NCBI GenBank assembly: GCA_030602145.1 | Contig: JAUWAH010000005.1 | Span: forward strand, 1 to 16,830 | Source: Desulfobulbus sp. | GTDB taxonomy: Bacteria; Desulfobacterota; Desulfobulbia; Desulfobulbales; Desulfobulbaceae | Direction of reading: 5' to 3' | Length of the DNA stretch: 16,830 bases | Part shown: positions 1 through 6,939 of the stretch, piece after piece | Position numbering within the stretch: position 1 is the first letter of the stretch | Layout of the letters: every line of letters begins with the position of its first letter | The notes under the pieces: model-generated | The model's input: the letters and a program-made list of their open reading frames with translations, nothing else | Databases searched by the model: none | What the model was told of the DNA's origin: nothing | Translations under genes and position numbers: made by a program

Positions 1-139
1 CGCCGCTACCCCCTCAACAGGGTGGCCGGATTCCTCCGGAATCAGTGGCCGCTTTCCACCGGAATACCCGGCCGACTTAAAACGGAATCAGTGGCCGGAT
101 TCGAACGGAATCGGTGGCCGGATTCCTCCGGAATACGCA
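1..139. mobile_element. End of an IS21-like insertion sequence (partial)
   Basis: The left edge of the window holds one end of an insertion sequence; its transposase genes lie outside. The end is recognised by five tandem 23-bp units (20-134) of the GTGGCCGGATT...CGGAAT type. Multiple terminal repeats of this kind are typical of IS21-family (IstA/IstB) elements, where they bind the transposase. The boundary is placed at position 139 because the reading frame of the helix-turn-helix gene to the right is sensible up to there and turns into IS sequence beyond. Read outward, the terminus begins TGCGTATTCC, and IS21-family ends usually begin with TG. The family assignment is from memory of repeat style; no transposase is visible. 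Confidence 0.65.
20..134. repeat. Five tandem 23-bp IS terminal repeats
   Basis: The GGAAT end of each unit falls at 42, 65, 88, 111 and 134, an exact 23-bp period. The core is GTGGCCGGATTC followed by three to four variable bases and CGGAAT. Units 1, 4 and 5 are closest to each other; units 2 and 3 diverge (GTGGCCGCTTT and CCGGCCGACTT). The outermost unit (111-134) abuts the interrupted gene. Confidence 0.85.
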
Positions 140-363
140 CCTTTCACCCGCCAGGCTGCTAACGTCGCTGGAACAACACCTAAGACCTTTGCGGCATCTT
201 CAATGCCAAGGTAGGCGTTTTGTTCTGGTTGTGTATTTCGCTGTGGGGCAAACGATATCCCGGAAAGCTCCTCTTGAACCACTTGTCGAACACCTGCTAG
301 AAAATGTTCATCCTGCATAAGCTGTCGAATCCCTTTCAAAAAATGCTCTTCAAAATCTCTCAT
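140..363 (-). pseudogene. Helix-turn-helix (excisionase-like) protein, 3' end cut off by IS
   Basis: The start is taken at the ATG at 361-363 because AGGAGA stands just upstream on the minus strand (within 369-375); an in-frame TTG at 439-441 lacks this. The product begins MRDFEEHFLKGIRQL and ends with a DNA-binding helix-turn-helix, YLGIEDAAKVLGVVPATLAA followed by WRVKG. That is the MerR/excisionase style fold seen in small recombination directionality factors and AlpA-like regulators. The usual continuation after the recognition helix (wing and C-terminus) is missing: after the Gly codon the frame enters the IS terminal repeats and reads to a stop near 88. Its position beside a tyrosine integrase suggests an excisionase or element regulator, now probably inactive. 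The helix-turn-helix call is fairly sure; the excisionase role is inference. Confidence 0.6.
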
Positions 364-442
364 AACCTTTTCTCCTGTATTTTTATTTTGGATCGATGGC
401 ACACTGTCACCGTTCTCTATAACTTTTAAAATAAACACCAAG

Positions 443-465
443 GTATATTGTCAAATACAATATAC
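443..465 (-). promoter_or_regulatory. Perfect inverted repeat overlapping a TTGACA promoter
   Basis: The arms GTATATTG (443-450) and CAATATAC (458-465) are perfect 8-bp inverted repeats with a 7-bp spacer. On the minus strand a consensus -35 box TTGACA (449-454) lies inside this dyad, and an AT-rich -10 candidate follows toward the excisionase-like gene. This is the layout of an autoregulated operator. The hexamer and dyad are read directly; the regulation is inferred. Confidence 0.5.
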
Positions 466-585
466 TAATTTTATTGAAAATAATGGTAAGTAAATGCTCT
501 CTGTTTCTCGGGTATATTGCTGAAATAACTACTCTTATTTTTCTGTTATTTTTTCATCAACATCAGCGCATATGGGGATTGAGCA

Positions 586-633
586 ATAAAAAAAGCCGCT
601 GTCATTCCACGAATGGAACAAATGAGCGGCTTA
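586..633 (-). terminator. Rho-independent terminator of the integrase transcript
   Basis: The minus strand reads AAGCCGCT, CATT, an inner TTCCA/TGGAA stem, then AGCGGCTT followed by a T-run (the A-run at about 587-594 on the plus strand). The outer arms are 593-600 and 625-632. It lies about 120 bases downstream of the integrase stop. The rest of the 442-751 interval holds no convincing gene; a near-direct repeat of GAAAATAAAG-type sequence occurs at 642-660 and 733-752. Confidence 0.8.
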
Positions 634-751
634 AGATAATGGAAAATAAAGGCTTAAAAAATACTGTTGAAAAATAAGGGGTTTATTTTGAACGATATGA
701 ATCGAATTATAACTGATCTAAGGTGTTGTTGAAAAATAAAGCCTTAAAAAT

Positions 752-1987
752 TCATTTCCTCCCGACAGCTTTCATAAGGTCTATAACTTCACACCCTGGT
801 TCCTCAGCTAATCGTTGCATCAGAGCAACAGCCGTTTGCATTCCTGCCTTAACGGGATCAGTGTGCATCCGGGCATAAACAGCCGTTGATTGCAGGCTCT
901 TATGTCCCAGGGCTTTACCAACGGCAACAGTATTGCTTCCCGATATGGTCATGTAGCTTCCAAGCGTCCGCCTCAGATCATGGATTTTTACGTCTTGCAA
1001 TCCGGCTCTACGAAGTAGAGTTTTCCAAGCTCTTTTGGGTTCGACCAGGTGGCCGGTCTTACTCAATGGGCTTGCCAGAACGAACAGAGAAGATGTTTTT
1101 GCTCGGCGTCTCCTGAGAAGCTCAACTGCTTCGGTCACTAATGGTACAGTCATGGCTTGCCCGTTTTTGCTGGCCTCTGCCGGAACGACCCAAACACCCT
1201 GCTTAAGGTCAATATCGTTCCATCTCATGGCAAGGACATTGTTTCGACGGGCTCCCGTGAAGAGGGACAGCATTACATAAGCCCTGAAATCTTCCGGCGC
1301 ATCCGGGTGGTTCAACGCCTCGAAGAACCTGCCAATCTCTTCCGGCTTCAAGAAGCGGTCTCGGCTTGTTTCTCTGAACTTCTTAACACCACTGCATGGA
1401 TTTGGATGTCCTGGCCTCATGGTGTTAAAAACAACGCTCAGAAGCTTCAGGGCATGGTTGGCGGTCGCCTTTGATATGGAACCATCGTGGCGTTGGCTGG
1501 ACTGCTCTGTTATCTGTCGGTGCCATTTACGGACACGCTCAGGGGTGAACCAAGAGATGCGCTTGTTGCCTAGTGGAGCTTCTATATAAAGGCGATACCG
1601 GCTCAGGTCTTCTTTCCATGTCCGTTTATGAGGCTTTGAATGCTCCTCAATGAATCGTTCGAACATGGTGCCAAGGGTCTCTTCTTCTCGGATTGACCGG
1701 GCAGACTCTTCCACGTCAATACCGCTGTTGACTTCGACAAGCAGCTTTGCGGCCTGCTCTCTCGCTTCTCGGATGCTCGTTGCTGGGTATCGCCCAATGG
1801 TTCGAGTGACCGTTTTCTGATGCTGTTTGCTTCGAGCCTGGAACTGGAATGTCAGCATCCCATTCGATGTTACTTGCAGGCGTAGTCCTGGCGTCTGGGC
1901 ATCGTAAAAATACGCCCGTGAGTTGCTCAGGACGGGCTTGATCTTCGACAGCCTATTGTCGGTGAAGTTGAACTTATTGTCTGCCAT
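752..1987 (-). CDS. Tyrosine-type site-specific integrase
   Basis: This 411-residue protein catalyses integration and excision of the element by conservative recombination. The N-terminal part (about 1-95) resembles the DUF4102-like arm-binding domain of P4-type integrases (PGLRLQVTSNG, TRTIGRYPAT). A core-binding SAM-like domain spans about 105-200 and the catalytic domain about 210-400. The catalytic set is complete: Arg247 in TGAR, Lys274, His336 and Arg339 in HDLRR, His362 in LGHKS, and the nucleophile Tyr371 in AVYAR. The ATG at 1985-1987 has a GAGG ribosome site on the minus strand (within 1994-1999). It reads away from the tRNA-Arg fragment at 2166-2210, which is presumably its attachment site. 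Repeats upstream are likely its arm sites. Length and residues suggest an active enzyme. Confidence 0.93.
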   Translation of the reverse strand: MADNKFNFTDNRLSKIKPVLSNSRAYFYDAQTPGLRLQVTSNGMLTFQFQARSKQHQKTVTRTIGRYPATSIREAREQAAKLLVEVNSGIDVEESARSIREEETLGTMFERFIEEHSKPHKRTWKEDLSRYRLYIEAPLGNKRISWFTPERVRKWHRQITEQSSQRHDGSISKATANHALKLLSVVFNTMRPGHPNPCSGVKKFRETSRDRFLKPEEIGRFFEALNHPDAPEDFRAYVMLSLFTGARRNNVLAMRWNDIDLKQGVWVVPAEASKNGQAMTVPLVTEAVELLRRRRAKTSSLFVLASPLSKTGHLVEPKRAWKTLLRRAGLQDVKIHDLRRTLGSYMTISGSNTVAVGKALGHKSLQSTAVYARMHTDPVKAGMQTAVALMQRLAEEPGCEVIDLMKAVGRK

Positions 1988-2015
1988 CCCATGACCTCAT
2001 TTGTGGTATTGAATC

Positions 2016-2097
2016 GGTTCTACACCGGTTCTACAAAATCTGTAGAACCGAGTCTCGCTTGATCCATCTCTATATAAAGAGACTACCCGGTTCTACA
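2016..2097. promoter_or_regulatory. Four GGTTCTACA boxes: probable integrase arm sites / operator
   Basis: GGTTCTACA occurs at 2016-2024, 2027-2035 and 2089-2097, and inverted (TGTAGAACC) at 2041-2049. Copies two and three form a 10-bp perfect dyad (CGGTTCTACA, 5-base spacer, TGTAGAACCG; 2026-2050). A second dyad, AGTCTC (2051-2056) with GAGACT (2079-2084), sits between copies three and four and surrounds a TATATA stretch that may be part of the integrase promoter. Repeated short boxes between an integrase and its att core are usual arm-type sites. Binding is not shown here. Confidence 0.55.
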
Positions 2098-2136
2098 CGT
2101 TAAGTCAATGGAATATCATTGTATATATATCTTGAT

Positions 2137-2210
<74 letters not shown>

Positions 2211-2215
2211 GGACC

Positions 2216-2249
2216 AAGCCCTTAGCTGTTTTCAGCTAAGGGCTTTTTG
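2216..2249 (+). terminator. Terminator of the original tRNA-Arg transcript
   Basis: The stem AGCCCTTAGCTG (2217-2228) pairs with CAGCTAAGGGCT (2233-2244) around a TTTT loop and runs into a T-tract. It lies directly after the tRNA 3' fragment, which fits a chromosomal tRNA terminator left in place when the element inserted. Confidence 0.9.
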
Positions 2250-2421
2250 TTTTGTGCCCCGATAATAAAACAACGTTTTTTGCTGGTTGAGCAGACAACG
2301 CAATTCTTTTTGAATGTGGAGACTCGTTTTTATGGTGGTTTTTTGCTACAATTTCAAGCAAATATACCAGTTTTATCGATTTTGATAACATTCCCGGAAT
2401 CGATAACTTCTGAAATCAGAT

Positions 2422-2530
2422 GGGATTCACAGCAACTTAAGCAGGCCGACCGCATACCGGTTTGTCAAACGGGTGATGGATCATGCTGGAGTAGTCGGTA
2501 AGCAAGCCATGGGCACGGTTTTGGCGTTGC
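2422..2530 (+). pseudogene. Scrap of a second tyrosine recombinase
   Basis: Translation of this stretch gives LSRPTAYRFVKRVMDHAGVV then GKQAMG. This strongly recalls the segment just before the HxxR motif of XerC/D-like integrases (TAYR.VK.VM..AGI.G.QA). Downstream the frame decays and stops without the HGF/RHGF continuation, and no start or catalytic residues are present. The 2250-2610 interval otherwise shows no gene I can support. It is most likely a relic of an earlier integration event near the same tRNA. Confidence 0.45.
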
Positions 2531-2614
2531 GATGTTGACCGCCCCCCAACTGATCCACACCTTGTCTTTTGCAGAATTCTGGGCTCTCGGAGCGGACTTG
2601 CGCCCCTCGTCTTC

Positions 2615-2634
2615 ATGTAGTAACGTAACTACAT
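2615..2634. promoter_or_regulatory. Palindromic operator of the toxin-antitoxin operon
   Basis: The arms ATGTAGT (2615-2621) and ACTACAT (2628-2634) are perfectly inverted with a 6-base spacer. They sit 14 bases before the AGGAGG ribosome site (2648-2653) of the antitoxin. Phd/YefM antitoxins usually bind such a dyad to repress their own operon. Confidence 0.6.
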
Positions 2635-2664
2635 TAACGGTTCGAACAGGAGGTGCTCGCCATT

Positions 2665-2919
2665 ATGACTATAACGACCATATCCAGCCGAGAACTGAAT
2701 CAGGACGTTAGCCGCGCGAAAAAGGCGGCAAAGAGCGGCCCTGTATTCATCACGGATCGTGGCAAGCCTGCTCATGTGCTGTTGAGCATTGAGGAATACC
2801 AGCGGCTTACAAAGCAGCGTCGCAACATTGCCGATTCGCTGGCTATGCCTGACGTTGCAGACATTGAGTTTGAGCCGCAACGCATGACTATCGATACCCG
2901 ACCGGCTGATTTATCATAA
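2665..2919 (+). CDS. Type II antitoxin, Phd/YefM family
   Basis: This 84-residue antitoxin should neutralise the PIN-domain toxin encoded next and repress the operon. The N-terminal Phd fold (about 1-50) is clear: TISSRELNQDVSRAKKAA, FITDRGKPAHVLLS and IEEYQRL. The charged C-terminal part (50-84) would wrap the toxin. The start chosen is the ATG at 2665, 11 bases after AGGAGG (2648-2653). A GTG at 2653 overlaps that ribosome site and is unlikely. The stop codon TAA (2917-2919) overlaps the toxin start by one base, implying translational coupling. It probably binds the dyad at 2615-2634. Confidence 0.92.
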   Translation: MTITTISSRELNQDVSRAKKAAKSGPVFITDRGKPAHVLLSIEEYQRLTKQRRNIADSLAMPDVADIEFEPQRMTIDTRPADLS

Positions 2920-3335
2920 TGTACGTTCTTGATACCAACGTGGTGTCAGAGCTACGAAAAGTGCGGGCTGGCAAGGCTGACCCGAACGTCGCGGCATGGG
3001 CTGAACGTGTTGACGCGGCTGACCTCTTCGTGTCTGCCATTACCATCTTGGAGTTGGAGCTTGGCGTTTTATCGATCGAGCGCAAAGACGCCACCCAGGG
3101 GGCCACGCTACGTGCATGGCTGGAACAACACGTCTTGCCGGAGTTCTCCGGGCGAACACTGCCCATCGATACAGCCGTTGCGCAACGCTGTGCCCGACTG
3201 CACGTACCCGACAAGCGCGGCGAGCGTGATGCGCTCATTGCGGCGACGGCTCTTGTGCATGGTATGACGGTAGTCACTCGTAACGTGGCCGATTTTCAGT
3301 CCACAGGAGTGACTATTCTCAATCCATGGGTGTGA
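2919..3335 (+). CDS. vapC: PIN-domain toxin ribonuclease, VapC/FitB-like
   Basis: A 138-residue PIN-domain protein, the toxin partner of the Phd-type antitoxin; VapC toxins cleave tRNA or rRNA with a metal-dependent acidic site. The four usual acidic residues are visible: Asp5 (YVLDTNVVSELRK), Glu45 (SAITILELELG), Asp104 (GERDALIAATA) and Asp125 (TRNVADF). The C-terminal TGVTILNPW is the usual FitB-like ending. The length is normal for the family and no residue seems missing, so the pair is probably functional. Phd-type antitoxin with a FitB/VapC toxin is a common mixed arrangement. Such pairs often ride on, or sit beside, mobile elements, as here next to the tRNA-Arg integration site. Confidence 0.92.
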   Translation: MYVLDTNVVSELRKVRAGKADPNVAAWAERVDAADLFVSAITILELELGVLSIERKDATQGATLRAWLEQHVLPEFSGRTLPIDTAVAQRCARLHVPDKRGERDALIAATALVHGMTVVTRNVADFQSTGVTILNPWV

Positions 3336-3527
3336 TTTTTCGACAAGCATGGCAAAGACTGCGTCCCTTGCAGCAAGAAAGACACCCGCAATATATGCCC
3401 ATATAGCCGTTATATTCCGATATGGATCTACAAAGCCGGCCCATCCAAATGTTCGAAAATCGATTTGGCAGGCGAGAGAGCGGTCCGGGGATGGAAGGCT
3501 TGAGAAAATCAAGCCCAGTCAAGTAGT

Positions 3528-3720
3528 TCACGGGGATTCGGTGCCCCGATTCATAATCTCGATGGAGCCCAGCAGAACTGAACAACCGGTTGCGTTTCTG
3601 AGCGGTGAGTTCCTTGACAATACCAAGCTGTTCGAGGTGTCCGATCGCCTTGTTGACGGTTGCCGTAGCGAGGCCTGTCTTTTTTCCTGCCAACCGGACG
3701 GAATCCCTGCTGTTGTACAA
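3528..3720 (-). pseudogene. Decayed 3' end of a Fic-family protein gene
   Basis: The minus strand encodes a winged-helix tail typical of Fic/DOC AMP-transferases with a C-terminal DNA-binding-like domain: KTGLATATVNKAIGHLEQLG, then IVKELTAQKRNRLF. The expected ending continues one frame over (GSIEIMNRGTESP, stop at 3528-3530), so a frameshift lies near 3575. Upstream, towards 3836, no Fic catalytic HPFxxGNG motif can be found in any frame; the rest has been lost. The stretch 3336-3527 between the toxin gene and this relic shows no gene I can support, only a small hairpin (GGCTTGA/TCAAGCC near 3498-3516). Confidence 0.6.
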
Positions 3721-3836
3721 AAAATACAAGGAGTTGCATCTGAACAACGCAGCTCCTTGTTTCGCCTGCGCGCACCTGGCGGTCGCGCTGCCATCTTTCG
3801 TCGAAGAGGAAACGGCTTTGGGGAAGATGGCGCCGA

Positions 3837-5471
3837 TTACCGCCGCCCCTTCTCCTTGCGGTAGATCGCCTCGCGTTGGGCGGCCAGGGTTTCGTCTTCC
3901 AGGTAGTCGTTATAGTTGATCATCTTGTCGATCACCCCGGTGTGGCCGATTTCGATGATGCGGTTGGCCACGGTGGCCACGCATTCGTGGTCGTGGGAGG
4001 CGAACAGGATCACCTCGGGAAAGGCGATCAGGCCATTGTTGAGCGAGGTGATCGATTCCAGATCCAGATGGTTGGTCGGTTCATCCAGGATCAGCACATT
4101 GGCCCCGCTCAGCATCATCCGGGCCAGCAAGCAGCGCACCTTTTCGCCGCCGGAGAGCACCTGGGTTTTCTTGGTGACCTCGTCACCGGAAAAGAGCATG
4201 CGGCCCAGAAAGCCACGGGAATAACTTTCGCTCTCCGTGGGCGGAATAAACTGGCCGAACCATTCGAGCAGGCTCAGGTTGGTGTTGAAAAAACCGCTGT
4301 TTTCCTTGGGGAAATAGGAGGTGGTGATGGTCTGGCCCCAGCGGAAGGTGCCGGCATCCGCCTCCATCTCGCCGGTGAGAATCTGGAAGAGGGTGGTTTT
4401 GGCCAGGCCGTAGGTGCCGACAAAGGCGATCTTTTCCCCTTTGGTGACCGAAAAGGTCAGGTCCTTCAACACCTCGACCCCGTCGATGGTCTTGCTCAGG
4501 CCGTCGACCTCAAGGATGACGTTCCCGCAGGGACGCTCGGGCTTGAAGGCGATCCAGGGATACTTGCGCGAGGAAACCGGCATCTCCTCGATGGTGATTT
4601 TATCGAGCAGCTTCTTGCGCGAGGTGGCCTGCTTGGCCTTGGAGGCATTGGAGGAAAAGCGCCGGATAAATTCTTTGAGTTCAGCGACCTTGGCAGTAGC
4701 CTTCTTGTTCTCCTGCTGCTTCTGCTGCAGGGCGAGTTGGCTGGCCTGGTACCAGAAGTCGTAGTTGCCGACATAGACCCGGATCTGCCCGTAATCGATG
4801 TCCGCCATGTGGGTGCAGACCTGGTTGAGGAAATGGCGGTCATGGGAGACGATGATCACCGTGTTGGCGAAGCGGATGAGGAACTCCTCCAGCCAGGCGA
4901 TGGACTTGACATCCAGGTTGTTGGTCGGCTCGTCGAGCAGCAGGATGTCCGGGTTGCCGAACAGGGCCTGGGCCAGCAGCACCCGCACCTTGTCGCCGCC
5001 GTCCAACTCCTTCATCCGGAGGCTGCCCATCTCCTCGGAAATGCCCAGGCCGCTGAGCAGCACATAAGCGTCGGATTCGGCCTCATAGCCGTTCATCTCA
5101 CCGAACTCCACCTCCAGATCCCCACAGCGCATGCCCTCTTCCTCGGTGAGTTCACCCTTGGCATAGAGCGTTTCGCGTTCCAGTTTGACATCGTAGAGCC
5201 GTTTGTGACCACGGATGACGGTATCGAGCACGGTTTCTTCGTCATAGGCGAACTGATCCTGCTGCAGCACGGCGATCCGTTCCTTGGGATCGATGGATAC
5301 CTCGCCCTTGTCCGGTTCCTTCAAGCCGGCGAGGATGCGGAGAAAGGTCGACTTGCCGGCACCGTTGGCCCCGATGAGACCGTAGCAGTTACCGTGGGTG
5401 AACTTGATGTTGACGTCCTTGAAGATGACGCGTTTGCCATAGGAGAGCGCAATATTGGTGGCTTGAAGCAT
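3837..5471 (-). CDS. ABC-F family ATPase, YbiT-like
   Basis: A 544-residue protein with two ABC ATPase domains and no membrane part, close to the usual YbiT length. ABC-F proteins act on the ribosome, relieving stalled or drug-bound states. Domain 1: Walker A GANGAGKS (34-41), a degenerate signature LDGGDK (156-161), Walker B ILLLDEP (176-182), His210. The charged linker (about 240-300, YQASQLALQQ...RRFSSNASKAKQATSR) is the P-site interaction motif. Domain 2: GTYGLAKT (352-359), LSGGEK (439-444), LILDEP (460-465), His493. The missing serine of signature 1 is also seen in E. coli YbiT; the Ala357 in place of the P-loop glycine is unusual. The ATG at 5469-5471 has AGGAAG upstream. The gene stands alone, convergent with the toxin-antitoxin operon. 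Confidence 0.9.
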   Translation of the reverse strand: MLQATNIALSYGKRVIFKDVNIKFTHGNCYGLIGANGAGKSTFLRILAGLKEPDKGEVSIDPKERIAVLQQDQFAYDEETVLDTVIRGHKRLYDVKLERETLYAKGELTEEEGMRCGDLEVEFGEMNGYEAESDAYVLLSGLGISEEMGSLRMKELDGGDKVRVLLAQALFGNPDILLLDEPTNNLDVKSIAWLEEFLIRFANTVIIVSHDRHFLNQVCTHMADIDYGQIRVYVGNYDFWYQASQLALQQKQQENKKATAKVAELKEFIRRFSSNASKAKQATSRKKLLDKITIEEMPVSSRKYPWIAFKPERPCGNVILEVDGLSKTIDGVEVLKDLTFSVTKGEKIAFVGTYGLAKTTLFQILTGEMEADAGTFRWGQTITTSYFPKENSGFFNTNLSLLEWFGQFIPPTESESYSRGFLGRMLFSGDEVTKKTQVLSGGEKVRCLLARMMLSGANVLILDEPTNHLDLESITSLNNGLIAFPEVILFASHDHECVATVANRIIEIGHTGVIDKMINYNDYLEDETLAAQREAIYRKEKGRR

Positions 5472-5939
5472 GGGATGTTCTTCCTGTACACAAGGGGCGC
5501 CGCGAAAAAAAGCGATGCATCGCGGCAGAGTGGGACGCGGTGAAGATGACCGCAGGGAACAGCGGGAGATAAAAAAAGAACCGCGACACTACCCTGAAAT
5601 GGCCAGGAAATGAAGCGGAAAATGCGGTTTTAGCGATTTTTCCATGATTGATGCCCGTTCCGGCGGTGCTGCCCCGCCGGGATGCGGGCCTTGCGGTTGG
5701 TTGTGGCCGGCCAATGAGACCACCTGCGGAGGGTGTGCCTTCGCCTCATTGTTGCTGGGGCTCAAAATGGTTGATATTCGAGCCGGAAGCGTTCAAAGTG
5801 GGGCGTGTGTTTGCCGCGATGTTTCCGGTGCGACTCCTTTCGGAATCGGCGCCACCGCCGGCAAGGCCGGAGAGCCGGTGCGGACCGGTGTCGTGAGGCC
5901 GGCATCTTTTTCAGCAACAACCACCCGGGAGGGGTGCCT
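5472..5939. other. Gene-free interval, GC-rich with small dyads
   Basis: I see no supported gene between the ABC-F start and the hydrolase start. A short palindrome GCGATGCATCGC lies near 5510-5521. A cluster of GCCGGC/GCCGG/ACCGGT elements at about 5850-5905 could fold as RNA in the hydrolase leader. It does not match a riboswitch class I know; a superficial GGTGCGACTCC resembles part of a cobalamin riboswitch, but the other conserved boxes are absent. Confidence 0.4.
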
Positions 5940-6725
5940 ATGATGACCGTGGGGGATGTTCCGCTCTACTATGAGGTGCACGGCAGCGGGCCACCGCTGC
6001 TGATGATTGCGGGGCTCGCCTCGGACTCCAGGAGTTGGCAGCCCGTGGTGGCCGGGTTGCAGGAATACCATACCGTGATCCTGGTCGACAACCGGGGGGT
6101 GGGGCGGTCGCCGCAGGACATCGGCACAGGCATCGACCTGATGGCCGACGACTGTCTGGCCCTCGTCCGCCTGCTGGGATTCGAACGGGTCCATGTGCTC
6201 GGCCATTCCATGGGCGGCATGGTGGCCATGTCCTATGCCATCCGCCATCCGGAGGCCCTGGACAGGTTGCTCCTGGTGAGCACCTCCTGCCGCAATTCGG
6301 CCCGCAACAATCTGCTCTTCAGGGATTGGGTGGACGCTTGTGCGACGGCAACGGACCGGGCCGCCTGGTTTCGGGGCATCTTCACCTGGATTCTCACCGA
6401 ATCGTTCTTCCACGACCCACAGCAGGTGGAGGCGGCCGTGCAATGGCTCCTCGACGACCCCTGGCCGCAATCGCCATCGGCGTTCAGGCGCCAGGTCGAA
6501 GCGATCGCCGCCTGGGACGCCACCGCAGACCTGGCCCGGATTCAGGCCCCGACATGGGTCATAACCGGTGACCGGGATCTCCTCTTCCCGTTGGAACAGT
6601 CCGCCCGGCTCGCCCGGCTCATCCCCGATGCCCGCCTGCGAATCATCGAGTCGGCGGCCCACTCCATCCACATGGAACAGCCGGCCGCCTTCCTGCGCAC
6701 CGTCAAAGACTGTTTGAAGTCATGA
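5940..6725 (+). CDS. Alpha/beta-hydrolase fold protein
   Basis: A 261-residue soluble hydrolase of the alpha/beta fold, the size of carboxylesterases and lactonases of the 3-oxoadipate enol-lactonase type (substrate not predictable). The oxyanion-side motif is LLMIAGLASDSRSW (20-33), NRGVGRS lies at 51-57, the nucleophile elbow GHSMGG has Ser90, the catalytic Asp is probably Asp213 in GDRDLLFP, and the His is His241 in AAHSIHME. A lid region rich in Trp spans about 125-175. The start is chosen at the ATG at 5940 because GGGAGGGG lies just upstream and the family homology begins at the first residues (VPLYYEVHGSG); an ATG at 5943 is equally possible. The longer frame from 5805 has no family resemblance. 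The gene stands alone on its strand. Confidence 0.88.
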   Translation: MMTVGDVPLYYEVHGSGPPLLMIAGLASDSRSWQPVVAGLQEYHTVILVDNRGVGRSPQDIGTGIDLMADDCLALVRLLGFERVHVLGHSMGGMVAMSYAIRHPEALDRLLLVSTSCRNSARNNLLFRDWVDACATATDRAAWFRGIFTWILTESFFHDPQQVEAAVQWLLDDPWPQSPSAFRRQVEAIAAWDATADLARIQAPTWVITGDRDLLFPLEQSARLARLIPDARLRIIESAAHSIHMEQPAAFLRTVKDCLKS

Positions 6726-6823
6726 ACAGTAGAAGGGCGGGTCATGTCGATGGGGAGAGGGATTGAGGGGATTGTCTTGCTCGCCTTTCGTGGCGGAAAG
6801 GAGCGGTTTGTCCTTTGACTTTG

Positions 6824-6939
6824 GTCTAACAATACAGGGAGGGTGGTGATAGCGGTTAAGGATTTGATTTTGTGTAGATAGTTGAAATGTTGGCGGGTGG
6901 ATATTATCCACGATTTTTCGCCTAATAACACTGTTAGCG
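6824..6939 (+). other. Possible degenerate upstream attC site
   Basis: GTCTAAC (6824-6830) has the form of an attC inverse core, and TGTTAG of the core at 6932-6937 pairs with its CTAACA. The 116-base span is within attC length range. However, the interior folds poorly as one hairpin; a separate dyad GTGGATA/TATCCAC (around 6898-6912) dominates. It would be the attC of a cassette preceding the one at 6933. Weak. Confidence 0.25.

Noticed and set aside
20..134. CRISPR array
   Set aside because: The 23-bp period is made of back-to-back repeat units with only a few variable bases, no spacers of proper length and no cas genes; it fits IS terminal repeats.
474..677. Small plus-strand frame of 67 codons
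   Set aside because: It runs through the operator-rich AT region and the integrase terminator hairpin, with no ribosome site.
3876..5543. Long plus-strand frame of 555 codons
   Set aside because: It lies antisense to the ABC-F gene, has low-complexity Gly/Val/Asp-rich translation and no family motifs. It is a codon-bias shadow.
5820..5910. Possible cobalamin riboswitch
   Set aside because: Only a GGTGCGACTCC-like piece is similar; the remaining conserved boxes are absent and the downstream hydrolase is not a typical target.
5644..5943. Small plus-strand frame before the hydrolase
   Set aside because: No convincing ribosome site or family resemblance; compositionally a GC-rich intergenic frame.
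5793..6671. Minus-strand frame of 292 codons
   Set aside because: It is the mirror of the alpha/beta hydrolase, which has its full catalytic triad on the plus strand.
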